64,000 nt of DNA from an uncultured Clostridia bacterium (GCA_934177795.1 CAKPPS010000003.1:46467-110466), one strand, 5' to 3'; counted from the first letter of the stretch, positions 1 to 8,707 are shown. The notes: generated by a model from the sequence alone, not told the origin. A program made the numbers and translations.

Positions 1-193
1 AGATAATAAGAGCATAGATAATATTATAAAAATTAAGCCCAAAAAACTAATATATATAAGCTGTAATCCAGCTACTCTAGTTAGAGATTTGAAAAAATTT
101 GAGGAATCATTTTATTTAGAAGCTATACAACCTGTTGACATGTTTCCTTTCACAAGCAGTATTGAATGTGTGGCTGTATTATATTTAAAATAA
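1..193 (+). CDS. rlmD: 23S rRNA (uracil-5-)-methyltransferase, RlmD/RumA family, C-terminal end only
   Basis: Only the last 63 codons are inside the window; the gene continues upstream of base 1. The frame beginning at base 2 reads through the motif ISCNPATLVRDL, which holds the catalytic cysteine of RNA m5U methyltransferases, and later DMFPFTSSIECV, where the glutamate before the cysteine is the conserved general base. This tail layout is typical of the RlmD/RlmCD/TrmFO-independent TrmA superfamily that uses S-adenosylmethionine to methylate uridine in 23S rRNA. Which uridine is modified cannot be told from the tail. The gene ends with TAA at 191-193. Confidence 0.85.
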   Translation, partial: DNKSIDNIIKIKPKKLIYISCNPATLVRDLKKFEESFYLEAIQPVDMFPFTSSIECVAVLYLK

Positions 194-447
194 ATTTTGT
201 AATAATTGATTAATAACCTTAGGTTGCTTTTCAGATTTAATACGAAAAAATACATAGGATATAAAAAATTGGAATCTTTTTTGGCCTATTAATACAGGAA
301 GAATTGAAAATTATGTAAAACTGTGGTAAAATATGTATATGAAATTTCAAAAAATCTTTCTAAGAATAGTACTATGGAGGTATGTACTACTAGACAACAT
401 TTAATTTTTACAACATTTTGCAATTGCAAAAAGAAAGGAGCCATGAA

Positions 448-759
448 ATGGTTATTGAAAAAGGTTTACTTATGCATTGGTGGCATTACTATGGAAAAGT
501 AATTTACACTTTAGATGAACTGGAAAAGTTTGAGAAAATCATTGATGATTATGGTGTAGATAAAGTGCTGGATGCTGCTGTTGCATCTTATGTTTATGGA
601 GATGGTTCACCTACCGTGATTTTGATGAGCATTCGTGTAGGAACTATTAAAAAACTGTTTGAATCTTTGCCGGATGTCTCTAAAATGGGAAAAGAGGAAC
701 GAAAACGATACCAAAAAGTACGGGAGGAATTCGTTCGAGTAATATCTCAAACAGCATAA
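448..759 (+). CDS. hypothetical protein, 103 aa, atypical composition
   Basis: I do not recognise this family. The start at ATG 448 is preceded by AAAGGAG seven bases upstream; an in-frame TTG at 418 has no ribosome binding site. The protein is acidic/basic mixed, has a Trp-His rich start (HWWHYYGK) and no membrane segment. Base composition and codon use are clearly less AT-rich than the neighbours, with CGA, CGG and CGT arginine codons. The CGG at 721 is read without a frame break, unlike native genes here. It stands alone, with its own strong terminator, which fits a transferred single-gene unit similar in style to 26974-27711 and 33139-34092. Confidence 0.7.
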   Translation: MVIEKGLLMHWWHYYGKVIYTLDELEKFEKIIDDYGVDKVLDAAVASYVYGDGSPTVILMSIRVGTIKKLFESLPDVSKMGKEERKRYQKVREEFVRVISQTA

Positions 760-767
760 GAAATTTG

Positions 768-804
768 CAGGTAGTGAGTAATAAAAATCTCACTACCTGT
801 TTTT
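768..804 (+). terminator. Rho-independent terminator
   Basis: A perfect 11-bp stem (CAGGTAGTGAG at 768-778 with CTCACTACCTG at 789-799) around a 10-base loop is followed by TTTTT. It lies just after the stop of the 103 aa hypothetical gene. Confidence 0.92.
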
Positions 805-985
805 ACGTAAAAATTAAAATACTATTTATGTACATGTATTTAATAACAGAAGCGAAGCAGCAAGACATAAAAAGAAGCATTTTAAAAAATTACAAATTTT
901 TGTAATTTTAATTTACTTTTTACTAGAAAAATGATATAAAAGATTTAGAGATAAAATTTATAATTAAGATGGAGATGACAATGAG

Positions 986-1352
986 ATGAATAAGCCAATA
1001 AGAAAAGCAGTAAGGTGCTATTTAATAAAAAATAATAAGGTAGTATTTAAAAGTATAAGAAAAAAATAAAAAGTTAGGATATTATGACAAACCTGGTGGT
1101 AAAATCGAAAAAGAAGAGTTACCAGAACAAACAGCTATAAGAGAAATGAAAGAGGAAACAGGATTAGATGTTACAAAGTTAAAATATAAAGGGAATATGA
1201 TAATTGAATATCCAGATAGAATATTTGATTTTGGGGTATTTGTTGCAACCGAGGCTGAAGGAAAACCACAAGAATATGAAGAGAATTCATTAGAATGGAT
1301 TGGAATACAAGAATTATTACAAAAAGAAAAAATATTATCCAATATTATTTAA
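986..1352 (+). pseudogene. Nudix hydrolase, frameshifted in an A-rich tract
   Basis: The start ATG 986 opens a frame (MNKPIRKAVRCYLIKNNKVV...) that stops at TAA 1067 inside a run of A residues. Moving to the next frame (+1) at about 1064-1068 continues the same protein: KLGYYDKPGGKIEKEELPEQ and onward, containing an intact Nudix box (G-x5-E-x7-REMKEETGL). The complete product would be about 120 aa, normal for an 8-oxo-dGTPase/MutT-like enzyme that hydrolyses nucleoside diphosphate derivatives. The break is an A-homopolymer indel, so true pseudogene, polymerase slippage or sequencing error are all possible. It differs from the CGG-linked breaks elsewhere in the window. Confidence 0.8.
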
Positions 1353-1490
1353 TACTTTTGTGCAGATAAAAATTAACAAGTGGTAAAATATACTTTATCA
1401 GAAGATAATAATTCAATATTTGCCAAACAGAATATGAATAAAAAAGAACTAAACTTAGAAGACTATGCAAAAAAGAGGAGAAAATATAAA

Positions 1491-2933
1491 ATGAGAATAG
1501 GAATTGATATAGACAATTGTATATCTAATTTTGATGATACATTATTAACAGAATACTTAAAACATGATAAAGAATTAAGAAATACAGGAATTATAAATGA
1601 AAAACCAGAATATTTTAGAAAAGGAATGTTCGACTGGACAGAGAAAGAAGAAAAAAGTTTTTATAATTCAAATATTGAAGAGTTTGCAAAAAAGCTAAAG
1701 CCATTAGAGGATGCATCTTATTATATTAAAAATTTAAAAGAAGATGGACATGAAATATATATTATAACTGGAAGAAATAATGGCGAATATACAAACTATT
1801 ATAAATTAACAAAAAAATGGCTAAATAAATATGATATTATTTATGATAAACTAATATTTACAGATTCCCATGATAAACATGCAAAAACAGTAGTATGCTT
1901 AGAAAATGATATTGACTTAATGATTGAAGATAGTACAAGAATAAGTTTAGATTTAATCAGTAATAATATTAAAGTTTATACAATGAATACAAGGTATAAT
2001 CAAAAAGAACGAACATTAGATAGAGTTTCAAAATGGAAAGAAATATATGAAAAAATATCTAAACTAAACAATAAAGAAGAAAATCGAAAAGTAAATGTTA
2101 TTTTAGACACAGATATATATAACGAATGTGATGACCAATTTGCATTATCTTATTTATTAAAATCTCAAGATAAATTCAATATTAAAGCTATTACAGTGGC
2201 ACCATACCATCATGATCATAATATATCAATAGAAGAGGGAACAGACAAAAGTTATAATGAAATCATAAAAATATGTAATTGGTTAAATTTTGACTGGACT
2301 AACGAAGTATTCAAAGGCTCAATAGACTATGTAGTTAATGGATACAATGAAGAAAATGAAGCAGTAAATAAAATTATTGAAATTGCAAATGAAAATGCTA
2401 AAACATATATTTTAGCAATAGGCGCAATAACCAATATAGCTATTGCCGTAAAGAAAGAACCTAAGATAATTGACAAAATTGAAGTTATTTGGCTCGGAGG
2501 GAATAGCTTTTTAAGTAAAAATAATAAAGAATTTAATTTTAAACAAGATATATATGCTGTAAAAACTGTTTTTGAATCAAAAGTAAAGTTAACTATTATT
2601 CCTTGTAAAAATGTAGCATCAAATTTAAGAACATCAATATATGAACTAGAATATTTCATAAAAGGAAAAAGTGAATTATGTGACTACTTATGCCAGAGAT
2701 TTTATAATGATGGTGTGCATGGAATAAAAGAAAGCAGAGTAATTTGGGATATTAGTGTTATAGCCTATATGATTAATAAAGAATGGTTTGAAACAGAAGA
2801 AGTTAGTTGTCCTAATATTAATGATGATACATCTTATGAATTAACAACTAATAATCATAAAATAACAGTAGTTAACTATTTGAATGCTGATAAAATATAT
2901 AATGATTTATTTAAAAAGTTGAGAGAAACTTAA
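1491..2933 (+). CDS. fusion of deoxy-5'-nucleotidase-like HAD domain and nucleoside hydrolase domain
   Basis: The 480 aa protein starts at ATG 1491 behind AGGAG; upstream in-frame codons (GTG 1380) lack a site. Residues 1-195 form a HAD domain of the bacterial NT5C type: GIDIDNCISNFDD with two nucleophile-region aspartates, the threonine motif ITGR, and the acidic motif MIEDSTR. Residues about 200-480 form an inosine-uridine type nucleoside hydrolase: the calcium-binding motif DTDIYNECDDQFAL (D206, D208, E212, D214, D215) and a conserved AIGAITNIAIAV segment. Inferred chemistry is dephosphorylation of a nucleotide followed by cleavage of the glycosidic bond. The coupling of both steps in one chain is unusual. 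The stop overlaps the next start (TAATG). Confidence 0.8.
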   Translation: MRIGIDIDNCISNFDDTLLTEYLKHDKELRNTGIINEKPEYFRKGMFDWTEKEEKSFYNSNIEEFAKKLKPLEDASYYIKNLKEDGHEIYIITGRNNGEYTNYYKLTKKWLNKYDIIYDKLIFTDSHDKHAKTVVCLENDIDLMIEDSTRISLDLISNNIKVYTMNTRYNQKERTLDRVSKWKEIYEKISKLNNKEENRKVNVILDTDIYNECDDQFALSYLLKSQDKFNIKAITVAPYHHDHNISIEEGTDKSYNEIIKICNWLNFDWTNEVFKGSIDYVVNGYNEENEAVNKIIEIANENAKTYILAIGAITNIAIAVKKEPKIIDKIEVIWLGGNSFLSKNNKEFNFKQDIYAVKTVFESKVKLTIIPCKNVASNLRTSIYELEYFIKGKSELCDYLCQRFYNDGVHGIKESRVIWDISVIAYMINKEWFETEEVSCPNINDDTSYELTTNNHKITVVNYLNADKIYNDLFKKLRET

Positions 2934-3016
2934 TGAAAATATATTTAGTAAGACATGGAGAAGTAAACCATAATCTATATGAATTATATAACAAAGAAGA
3001 TGAAGACTCAAATTAA
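2933..3016 (+). pseudogene. histidine phosphatase (phosphoglycerate mutase family), N-terminal remnant
   Basis: ATG 2933 overlaps the stop of the upstream fusion gene and encodes 27 residues beginning MKIYLVRHGEVNHN. The RHGE motif is the phosphate-accepting histidine loop of the histidine phosphatase superfamily. Nothing after residue 14 resembles the family, and the frame stops at 3016, where GNAT-like coding begins. The rest of the gene (normally about 200 aa) is missing, so a deletion has probably joined this head to a GNAT tail. Confidence 0.75.
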
Positions 3017-3026
3017 ACAGAAATAA

Positions 3027-3335
3027 AACAAGCTAATATTTGTAGCAAGGATAGAAGATGAAATTGTTGGATATATAACTATTAATATTAAAGAAAAAAA
3101 TAATCCAATTATGCGAAATAGAAAACAATTACAAATTGAAGCAATATGTGTAGATGAGAAAAATAGAGGAAAAGGAATAGGTATACAGCTATTAAAATAT
3201 GTAAAACAATGTGGAAAGAAAAATGATTGCACAGATATATACTTAACAGTAAATGAAGAAAATGCAAGTGCAATAAAGATGTATGAAGAATTTGGATTTA
3301 AAGTAAAAAGTATAGCATATTCAATGCAGATATAA
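3027..3335 (+). pseudogene. GNAT acetyltransferase, N-terminally truncated
   Basis: The open frame from 3027 has no credible start codon near its beginning and encodes the C-terminal two thirds of a GNAT acyltransferase: the strand FVARIEDEIVGYITI, then the acetyl-CoA binding motif A (ICVDEKNRGKGIGIQLL, R/Q-x-x-G-x-G/I form) and the motif B tail NASAIKMYEEFGFKV. An internal ATG at 3111 could start only a fragment lacking beta strands. Its left boundary coincides with the truncated histidine phosphatase, indicating a deletion scar. Possible residual expression from the upstream operon cannot be excluded. Confidence 0.75.
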
Positions 3336-3350
3336 AAGGAGCTGATAGAA

Positions 3351-3911
3351 ATGAAATATTTTAAAAAATTAATAGGAGAAAGAATTTATTTATCACCACG
3401 AAATAGTGAAGATATAGAAAAATTTACAGAATGGTTGAATGATTTTGAAACAACAGATTATCTTGGAAGAAGTGCGTACATAACAACATTAGAAGGAGAA
3501 AAACAATATTTTGAAGAAAATTCAAACAAAAACTATAACTTTTTTATAATAACATTAGAAGAAGATAAGTTAATAGGTACAGTAGGATTAGAAAAATATG
3601 ATTCAATTAATAGGACAGCTACTTTAGGAATATTTATAGGAAACAAAGACTACAGAAATGAAGGATATGGAACAGAAGCAATTAAGATGATATTAGATTA
3701 TGGATTTAATTATTTGAATTTGAATAATATAAAACTAAGTTTAATGAGTTTTAATGAAAGAGCATTAAAGTGCTATACCAAATGTGGCTTTAAAGAATAT
3801 GGAAGAAGAAGAAAATGTAAATATGTTAATGGTAAATATTATGACAGCATTGAAATGGATATATTAGCAAATGAGTTTAAAGGGGATTATATAAGAAATA
3901 AGAATATATAA
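3351..3911 (+). CDS. GNAT family N-acetyltransferase (RimJ/RimL-like)
   Basis: This 186 aa protein starts at ATG 3351 after AAAAGGAGCTGATAGAA. It has the RimJ/RimL layout: an N-terminal LIGERIYLSPRNSEDIEKF segment, the acetyl-CoA motif GIFIGNKDYRNEGYGTEAI at about residues 85-105, and the final FNERALKCYTKCGF motif B. Such enzymes transfer acetyl groups from acetyl-CoA to an amine, often a protein N terminus or a small molecule; the substrate cannot be predicted. It follows the truncated GNAT closely, so the two may have been neighbouring paralogues in the ancestral cluster. Confidence 0.85.
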   Translation: MKYFKKLIGERIYLSPRNSEDIEKFTEWLNDFETTDYLGRSAYITTLEGEKQYFEENSNKNYNFFIITLEEDKLIGTVGLEKYDSINRTATLGIFIGNKDYRNEGYGTEAIKMILDYGFNYLNLNNIKLSLMSFNERALKCYTKCGFKEYGRRRKCKYVNGKYYDSIEMDILANEFKGDYIRNKNI

Positions 3912-4009
3912 CACAAATAATACCTTTAATATAATTTTCATTATTATGAAAGAATATTTAGTATGCTTTGGGTAAAATTACTGAGATAAAAATTTAATAG
4001 GAGAATGAA

Positions 4010-4621
4010 ATGATAAAGAATATAATATTTGATTTTGGAAATGTTTTATTAGAATGGAACGAAGATAAAATTGCAAGCAATTATGCAAATAATAAAGAAG
4101 AAAAAGAAATATTAAAAAAAGTAATTTTTAAATCGAATAATTGGTTTAAATTAGATGATGGTACTTTAGATTATAAACAAGCTATTAAATTATTTAAAGA
4201 AGATTTACCTACTAATTTAAGTATTAAAGTAGAGGAAATAATGAATACATGGTATAAAAATATGCCAATAAATCAAGAAATATCCGAATTAATTAAGAAG
4301 TTAAAAGAAAATAATTATAAGGTATATGCATTATCAAATACTCATATTCCGGTATATGAATATATAAAAAATTCAGAAGTAGGGAAATATTTTGATGGAT
4401 TTTTAATATCAGCAATAGAAAAGATGATGAAGCCAGATGAAAAAATATATTATAGATTATTTGAAAAATTCGAATTAGCTCCGAAAGATTGTTTTTTCAT
4501 AGATGATAGCGAAAAAAACATACTAGCTAGTAGAAAATGCGGTATGGAAGGTCATGTTTTTGATATGAATAATTTTGAAAAATTAACAAATGAATTAAAG
4601 AAAAAGAATATACTAGTATAA
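4010..4621 (+). CDS. HAD-superfamily hydrolase, subfamily IA (YihX-like)
   Basis: The 203 aa product starts at ATG 4010 with AGGAG seven bases upstream. Motif I is IIFDFGNVLLEW (nucleophile Asp in the YihX-type FDFGNV form), motif II is the ALSNTH serine/asparagine region, motif III is the lysine in MMKPDEKIY, and motif IV is FFIDDSEKNILASRKCGM. The helical cap lies between residues 15 and 75, as in subfamily IA. Enzymes of this type dephosphorylate sugar phosphates such as glucose-1-phosphate; the exact substrate is unknown. It is followed 15 bases later by the Nudix gene and probably shares its transcript. Confidence 0.85.
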   Translation: MIKNIIFDFGNVLLEWNEDKIASNYANNKEEKEILKKVIFKSNNWFKLDDGTLDYKQAIKLFKEDLPTNLSIKVEEIMNTWYKNMPINQEISELIKKLKENNYKVYALSNTHIPVYEYIKNSEVGKYFDGFLISAIEKMMKPDEKIYYRLFEKFELAPKDCFFIDDSEKNILASRKCGMEGHVFDMNNFEKLTNELKKKNILV

Positions 4622-4636
4622 AACGGAGATGTTAAT

Positions 4637-5401
4637 ATGATAAAAAATATAGAAGGAACAACTATAGAAGCAAAGATTGAAAATGAACAATTTAAATTAC
4701 TAGAAGAAACTAAAAGAAAAATAGAAGAATTCTGGAACCGATGTATATTAGAAAATCCAAGTTTGTGGAATGGAGAATTGATGTGTGTAGAAGAATGCAA
4801 AAGGAAAGGAAAACAAATATTAATTACATGCAAAAAATCCAATTACGCCCATTATTTGTACGATGAAAGAATTGGATTACCTAAAGAATATGATTGTAGT
4901 AGTTTAGGGGCAGGGTGTTTGTTAGAAACAAGGGATAACTATTATATAGTAGGGGAATTGGCCGAAAATACTTCTTTTCCATATTGTTTGCAAATATCTG
5001 GAGGAAGTGTAGATAAAGATGATATAAAAGATGGAAGAATCAATATATTTAATACAATAATAAGAGAATGTCAAGAAGAATTAAATATTAATTTACAAGA
5101 TGAGCAACAGGTAAAACATTTTAAAATAAAATATATATCTTTACCTACGGAGACGGTTCATACATATATCATATTTGCAAAAGGTAAATTAAATATGACT
5201 AGAGTTCAAATGCAAGAATATTATGCTCAATATTTAAAATATTTAAAAGAAAATAATTTAGAAGTTGAATTTGGAAAAATTCATTTTATAAGAAAAGATA
5301 GAACAGCAGAAGAATTAGAAAATTTTAAAAATCCTAAAAGAGATTATTTGAAAAGTTTGTTGGAAATAGATAGTAAAGAAACAGATAATGTGAAGCGGTG
5401 A
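4637..5401 (+). CDS. Nudix hydrolase with long N-terminal extension; last sense codon is CGG
   Basis: The 254 aa protein starts at ATG 4637 behind GGAG. The first 85 residues are not recognised; a Nudix fold follows, with LQISGGSVDKDD and the core IIRECQEELNI in place of the canonical box (the loop between the glycines and the REcqEEL helix is longer than in MutT). The acidic helix is intact, so metal binding is likely. Substrate is unknown. The last sense codon is CGG at 5396, directly before TGA. Skipping the C would instead read Gly-Asp-Ile-Asn-Lys and stop at TAA, a possible further example of the CGG frame break described in the findings. Confidence 0.75.
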   Translation: MIKNIEGTTIEAKIENEQFKLLEETKRKIEEFWNRCILENPSLWNGELMCVEECKRKGKQILITCKKSNYAHYLYDERIGLPKEYDCSSLGAGCLLETRDNYYIVGELAENTSFPYCLQISGGSVDKDDIKDGRINIFNTIIRECQEELNINLQDEQQVKHFKIKYISLPTETVHTYIIFAKGKLNMTRVQMQEYYAQYLKYLKENNLEVEFGKIHFIRKDRTAEELENFKNPKRDYLKSLLEIDSKETDNVKR

Positions 5402-5476
5402 TATCAATAAATAATTAAATATAGATGAAAAAATATTATTAATCTATTTTAATATTGTAGTTTGGAGGAGAAAGAT

Positions 5477-6364
5477 ATGAATAAAATAATTGTAGAAGTT
5501 GGTTCAACATGTACTAAAGTGGATAGATTTGATGGGAATAATATAGAAAAACTAGAAGGAATTACAATACAATTTAAGAAACATTATAATGAAAGTAAAT
5601 GCTTAAATGAAAGTGATGTAAAAAAATTAATAGAAAATATAAATGACTTAAAAAAGATATCAAAAGATATATATGTATGTGGTACAAGTATTTTTAGAAG
5701 TCTAAATGATATTGAAAAGGAAAAATTTCTAGAAAGATTTAAAAGAGAAACAGGATATAATTTTAATATAATTACACAAGAAAGTGAAAATGAATTAACA
5801 GTATTTGGAACGACTAGGTTTGTAAAAAATAAAGTTGGTGTTTTTATTGGTGGAGGAGGTTCTACAGAAATTGCGATATATGATAGAGGAATAGAAGAAA
5901 GTATTAATACGAAGGTTGGAGTTATAGATGTAATGCAAAAATTTCCAGATTTGGCAGATGATTTTGCTACAACAGATTTAAAAACGGTAAAATCATTTAT
6001 AAAAGAAAGACTAAATTTACCTATAGAAAAAGCTGATATATTAATATTGGCTGGAGGCGGACATGAAAAATTTGCTAGATATTCAGGAATAAAATATGAA
6101 GAAAATATTTTATATAAAGACAATGCTTCACCAATTATGATGGATATTGAAACGAGAAAAAGAGAAACGGAAAGATATTATAAATCAATTTCTTTAAATG
6201 AAATAAGAAAAAGAGTTAAAGACCCTGAATGGTGGTATGCTACGAGAGCAATGAGCGCATTTGTTTTGGTAGTTGCAGAAGCAATAGGAGCCAAATATAT
6301 TGTACCAACAGATATCGCAATGGTATATGGTATTTTGAATAGAGACAATTTGTGGTTGACATAG
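5477..6364 (+). CDS. Ppx/GppA-type phosphatase family protein
   Basis: The start is ATG 5477, eight bases after GGAGGAG; the in-frame TTG at 5462 lies within that site. The 295 aa protein has the actin-like ATPase fold motifs of exopolyphosphatase/guanosine pentaphosphatase: phosphate-1 VEVGSTCTKV, the catalytic-glutamate region TQESENELTVFGT, the phosphate-2 loop VFIGGGGSTEIAIYD and the later LAGGGHEKFA. It ends after a single catalytic unit, as in short Ppx1-like proteins without the HD domain. Likely substrates are polyphosphate or pppGpp. A 95-base spacer separates it from the Nudix gene; it has its own good ribosome binding site. Confidence 0.8.
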   Translation: MNKIIVEVGSTCTKVDRFDGNNIEKLEGITIQFKKHYNESKCLNESDVKKLIENINDLKKISKDIYVCGTSIFRSLNDIEKEKFLERFKRETGYNFNIITQESENELTVFGTTRFVKNKVGVFIGGGGSTEIAIYDRGIEESINTKVGVIDVMQKFPDLADDFATTDLKTVKSFIKERLNLPIEKADILILAGGGHEKFARYSGIKYEENILYKDNASPIMMDIETRKRETERYYKSISLNEIRKRVKDPEWWYATRAMSAFVLVVAEAIGAKYIVPTDIAMVYGILNRDNLWLT

Positions 6365-6389
6365 ATACGAGGAACATAGTAAAGTAGAA

Positions 6390-6419
6390 TTGTCAAAAGC
6401 AAAAATTTTCTGTTAATAT
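6390..6419 (+). promoter_or_regulatory. probable sigma-A promoter upstream of the ITPase gene
   Basis: TTGTCA at 6390-6395 is followed after 18 bases by TAATAT at 6414-6419, overlapping a TATAAT at 6417. It would give a leader of about 75 bases before ATG 6501. Confidence 0.5.
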
Positions 6420-6500
6420 AATATGGGTATTTAGAGTAATCATCTACTCCAAATAACATATAAAAACAATTTATTAAATTAAAAGAAGGTGGTAAAATAA

Positions 6501-7031
6501 ATGAAAATCTTAATGGGAACAAAAAATCCAGGAAAAATAGAAGGTGCTAGACAAGCCTTTGAAAAATATTTTGAGAATGTAGAAATAGAAGGAATTTCAG
6601 TAGATTCAAATGTGGGTGAGCAACCAATAAATGAAGAAATACTTCAAGGAGCAAAAAATAGAGTAAAAAAATTAAAGGAATATGCTATAAATAATAATAT
6701 AAAAGCAAATTTTTATATAGCTAGTGAAGCTGGAATCACAGATTTATTAGGAGAGTGGTTAGATATAAATGCAGTAGTTATAGAAGATTTTAGTGGATAT
6801 CAAAGCGTAGGAATAAGTCAAGGCTTTCCAATTCCAGATAAATATGTAGATGAAATAAAAGAAACAGAATTAGGAAAAGTTATGGATAAAATATTTAGTG
6901 AAAAAGGATTAGGCAAAGGAAAAGGCGGAATAAGTTTTTTAACAAAAGATGAAGTATCAAGAATTGATTTAACTAAAAGTGCTTTCATAATGGCTCTAAC
7001 AAAGCATATTAATGGAAGTATATGGAGATAA
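6501..7031 (+). CDS. yjjX: inosine/xanthosine triphosphatase, YjjX family (DUF84)
   Basis: This 176 aa protein starts at ATG 6501 with AAGGTGG upstream. It begins with the family signature MGTKNPGKIEGARQAF and has the typical SVDSNVGEQPINEEI segment, the acidic SEAGI site and the C-terminal GGISFLTKDEVSRIDLTKSA region of the YjjX/DUF84 non-canonical NTPases. These enzymes hydrolyse ITP and XTP to the diphosphates, keeping deaminated purines out of RNA and DNA. The length matches the family. It closes the 1-7 kb group of clean-up enzymes and is followed by a terminator. Confidence 0.85.
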   Translation: MKILMGTKNPGKIEGARQAFEKYFENVEIEGISVDSNVGEQPINEEILQGAKNRVKKLKEYAINNNIKANFYIASEAGITDLLGEWLDINAVVIEDFSGYQSVGISQGFPIPDKYVDEIKETELGKVMDKIFSEKGLGKGKGGISFLTKDEVSRIDLTKSAFIMALTKHINGSIWR

Positions 7032-7133
7032 TTATATTGACATTAGTATTTATTAATTTGTGATACGAAGAATAAAGCTTGAGAAATTATAATAATATTG
7101 GGTAGAATTATTAGTTAGACTATGAAAAGTGAA

Positions 7134-7173
7134 AAGAGAGGTTAATTTAATAGAATCAACCTTTCTTTATTTT
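7134..7173 (+). terminator. Rho-independent terminator
   Basis: AAGAGAGGTT (7134-7143) pairs with AACCTTTCTT (7158-7167) with one G-U pair and is followed by TTATTTT. It ends the ITPase transcript. Confidence 0.75.
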
Positions 7174-7177
7174 ATAC

Positions 7178-7202
7178 ACTAGGAAAGTGATACTTTCCTA
7201 GT
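7178..7202. repeat. perfect 11-bp inverted repeat between convergent genes
   Basis: ACTAGGAAAGT and ACTTTCCTAGT flank three bases (GAT). No T run follows on either strand, so it is a poor terminator, but it lies between the converging ITPase and pepV genes and could block read-through or be a protein site. Confidence 0.55.
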
Positions 7203-7277
7203 ATATAAAAAGTTACAATTGCTAGCCATTTTAGATTTTCTTATTTTAATTGAAAACTCAAATCGAGAGAGAACAGA

Positions 7278-8685
7278 TCAAAGATACTTAGATAATTCAT
7301 AAATTGCTTGAGCATAAATTTTACAAGTTAGCATTAATTTATCGATGTCAACAAATTCGTTAGATTGATGACACATATCAATATCTCCAGGAAAATTAGC
7401 ACCAAAAGAAATACAATTATTAAAGGCTCTAGCGTAAGTTGCACCACCTATAGCAATAGGGTTATAATTGGAGTTAGTAATTTTATTAAATATATTACAA
7501 AGAGTTTTTACTAAGTAATTATCTTTAGAAATATATAAAGGTTCCTGCTTTCCGGGCAGTATAAGTTTCTAATGAATATTTGTCGCAATGAAAATTAATT
7601 GAATTTATTAAAGTATCAATTGGTGTACTTATAGGAATACGTAAATTAATACCTATTTGGAAATAATTTTCATAAAATTTAAAATGACCAACATTTAGAG
7701 TGAGATTTCCAGATTCATCTTTACAGTTAATATCTAAGGATTCACCATTAAATTCAGTATTAATGTTTTTCTCGAAAAATTCAAACAATTGAATTTTATA
7801 CCCAAAATGACTAAAAATTCTATTAAGTAAAATTATCATCGGAGAAATTGCATTTTTTCCTAATTCAGGATGTGCAGAGTGTGCTTGAATTCCTCTCGAA
7901 TGTAGGAGAATAGAATTTTCGTTGATAGAATAATTTATATCAAATTTTAAATTTTGAACTTCTTCATCAATTAGTTTTATAATATCGGATAAATTAATTC
8001 TGGAATTATCAATATTAAGTGTAACATCACATTTTTTAGGAACAACATTAATAGCGTTATTATTACAATCAATATTGGAAATTTTAATTGGTAAATTCAT
8101 ATATTTATTATAATTATCTTTAATATAAATTGTACAAATTCCTTTTTCAGCATAAATACAAGGAAAGCTGGCATCAGGACTAAAACTGATATCAGGTAAT
8201 TCTTCAATTTCTTTATAATGTTTTATACATTTCCATGATTTTTCTTCATTAATACCCAAAATTAGACGAACCCTGCAATTAATTTCTGTATTATCTTTAA
8301 TAGCTTTCATTGCAAATAATGAGGCTATTACAGGACTTTTATCGTCTATAGCTCCTCGACCAAATATTTTATTATCTTTTAATGTTGCTTTAAAAGGTGG
8401 TGTGTTCCAACCATCACCAGCTGGTACGACATCTAAATGTCCAATTATCCCTAAAAGTTTATTTCCTTTTCCGAATTCTATGTAGCCACAATAACCATCG
8501 AGATTTTTAGTTTTAAAACCTAATTTAGAGCCTAATTTTAAAATATAATCCAAAGCGTTTTTGGCATCTTCTCCAAAAGGCATATCAATATTATCAGTTT
8601 CTTTGGAAATGCTAGGAATATTTATAAGATTACAAGTTTCTAATATAATTTCATTTTTAAAATTATCAATATATTTTTCAAACAT
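7278..8685 (-). CDS. pepV: PepV-type dipeptidase (M20 metallopeptidase), frame broken at an in-frame CGG
   Basis: Starting at the ATG ending at 8685 with AGGAGG upstream, the frame encodes 386 residues: zinc/active-site motifs GHLDVVPAGDGW, GRGAIDDKSP and GINEEKSWKC are present. The family continues to about 468 aa, and the remainder lies in the next frame: after the CGG codon at 7554-7552 (codon 378), skipping one C gives GKQEPLYISKDNYLVKTL..., GGATYARAFNN, and the last metal ligand region DMCHQSNEF, ending at TGA 7280-7278. Without the shift the conserved C-terminal histidine is lost. The total length of 1408 bases equals a full gene plus one base. It cleaves dipeptides in the cytosol when intact. 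It has its own promoter and runs opposite to its neighbours. Confidence 0.85.
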
Positions 8686-8707
8686 AAATAAGTACCTCCT
8701 CAGAACA

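Noticed and set aside
1056..1072. Programmed frameshift in the first Nudix gene
   Set aside because: The break is in a long A-rich tract ending in TAA; simple homopolymer indel or sequencing error is sufficient, and no CGG is involved.
5584..6123. Long minus-strand open frame opposite the Ppx/GppA gene
   Set aside because: It is a shadow of the real plus-strand gene; its product is low-complexity Ser/Phe/Leu-rich and has no ribosome binding site.
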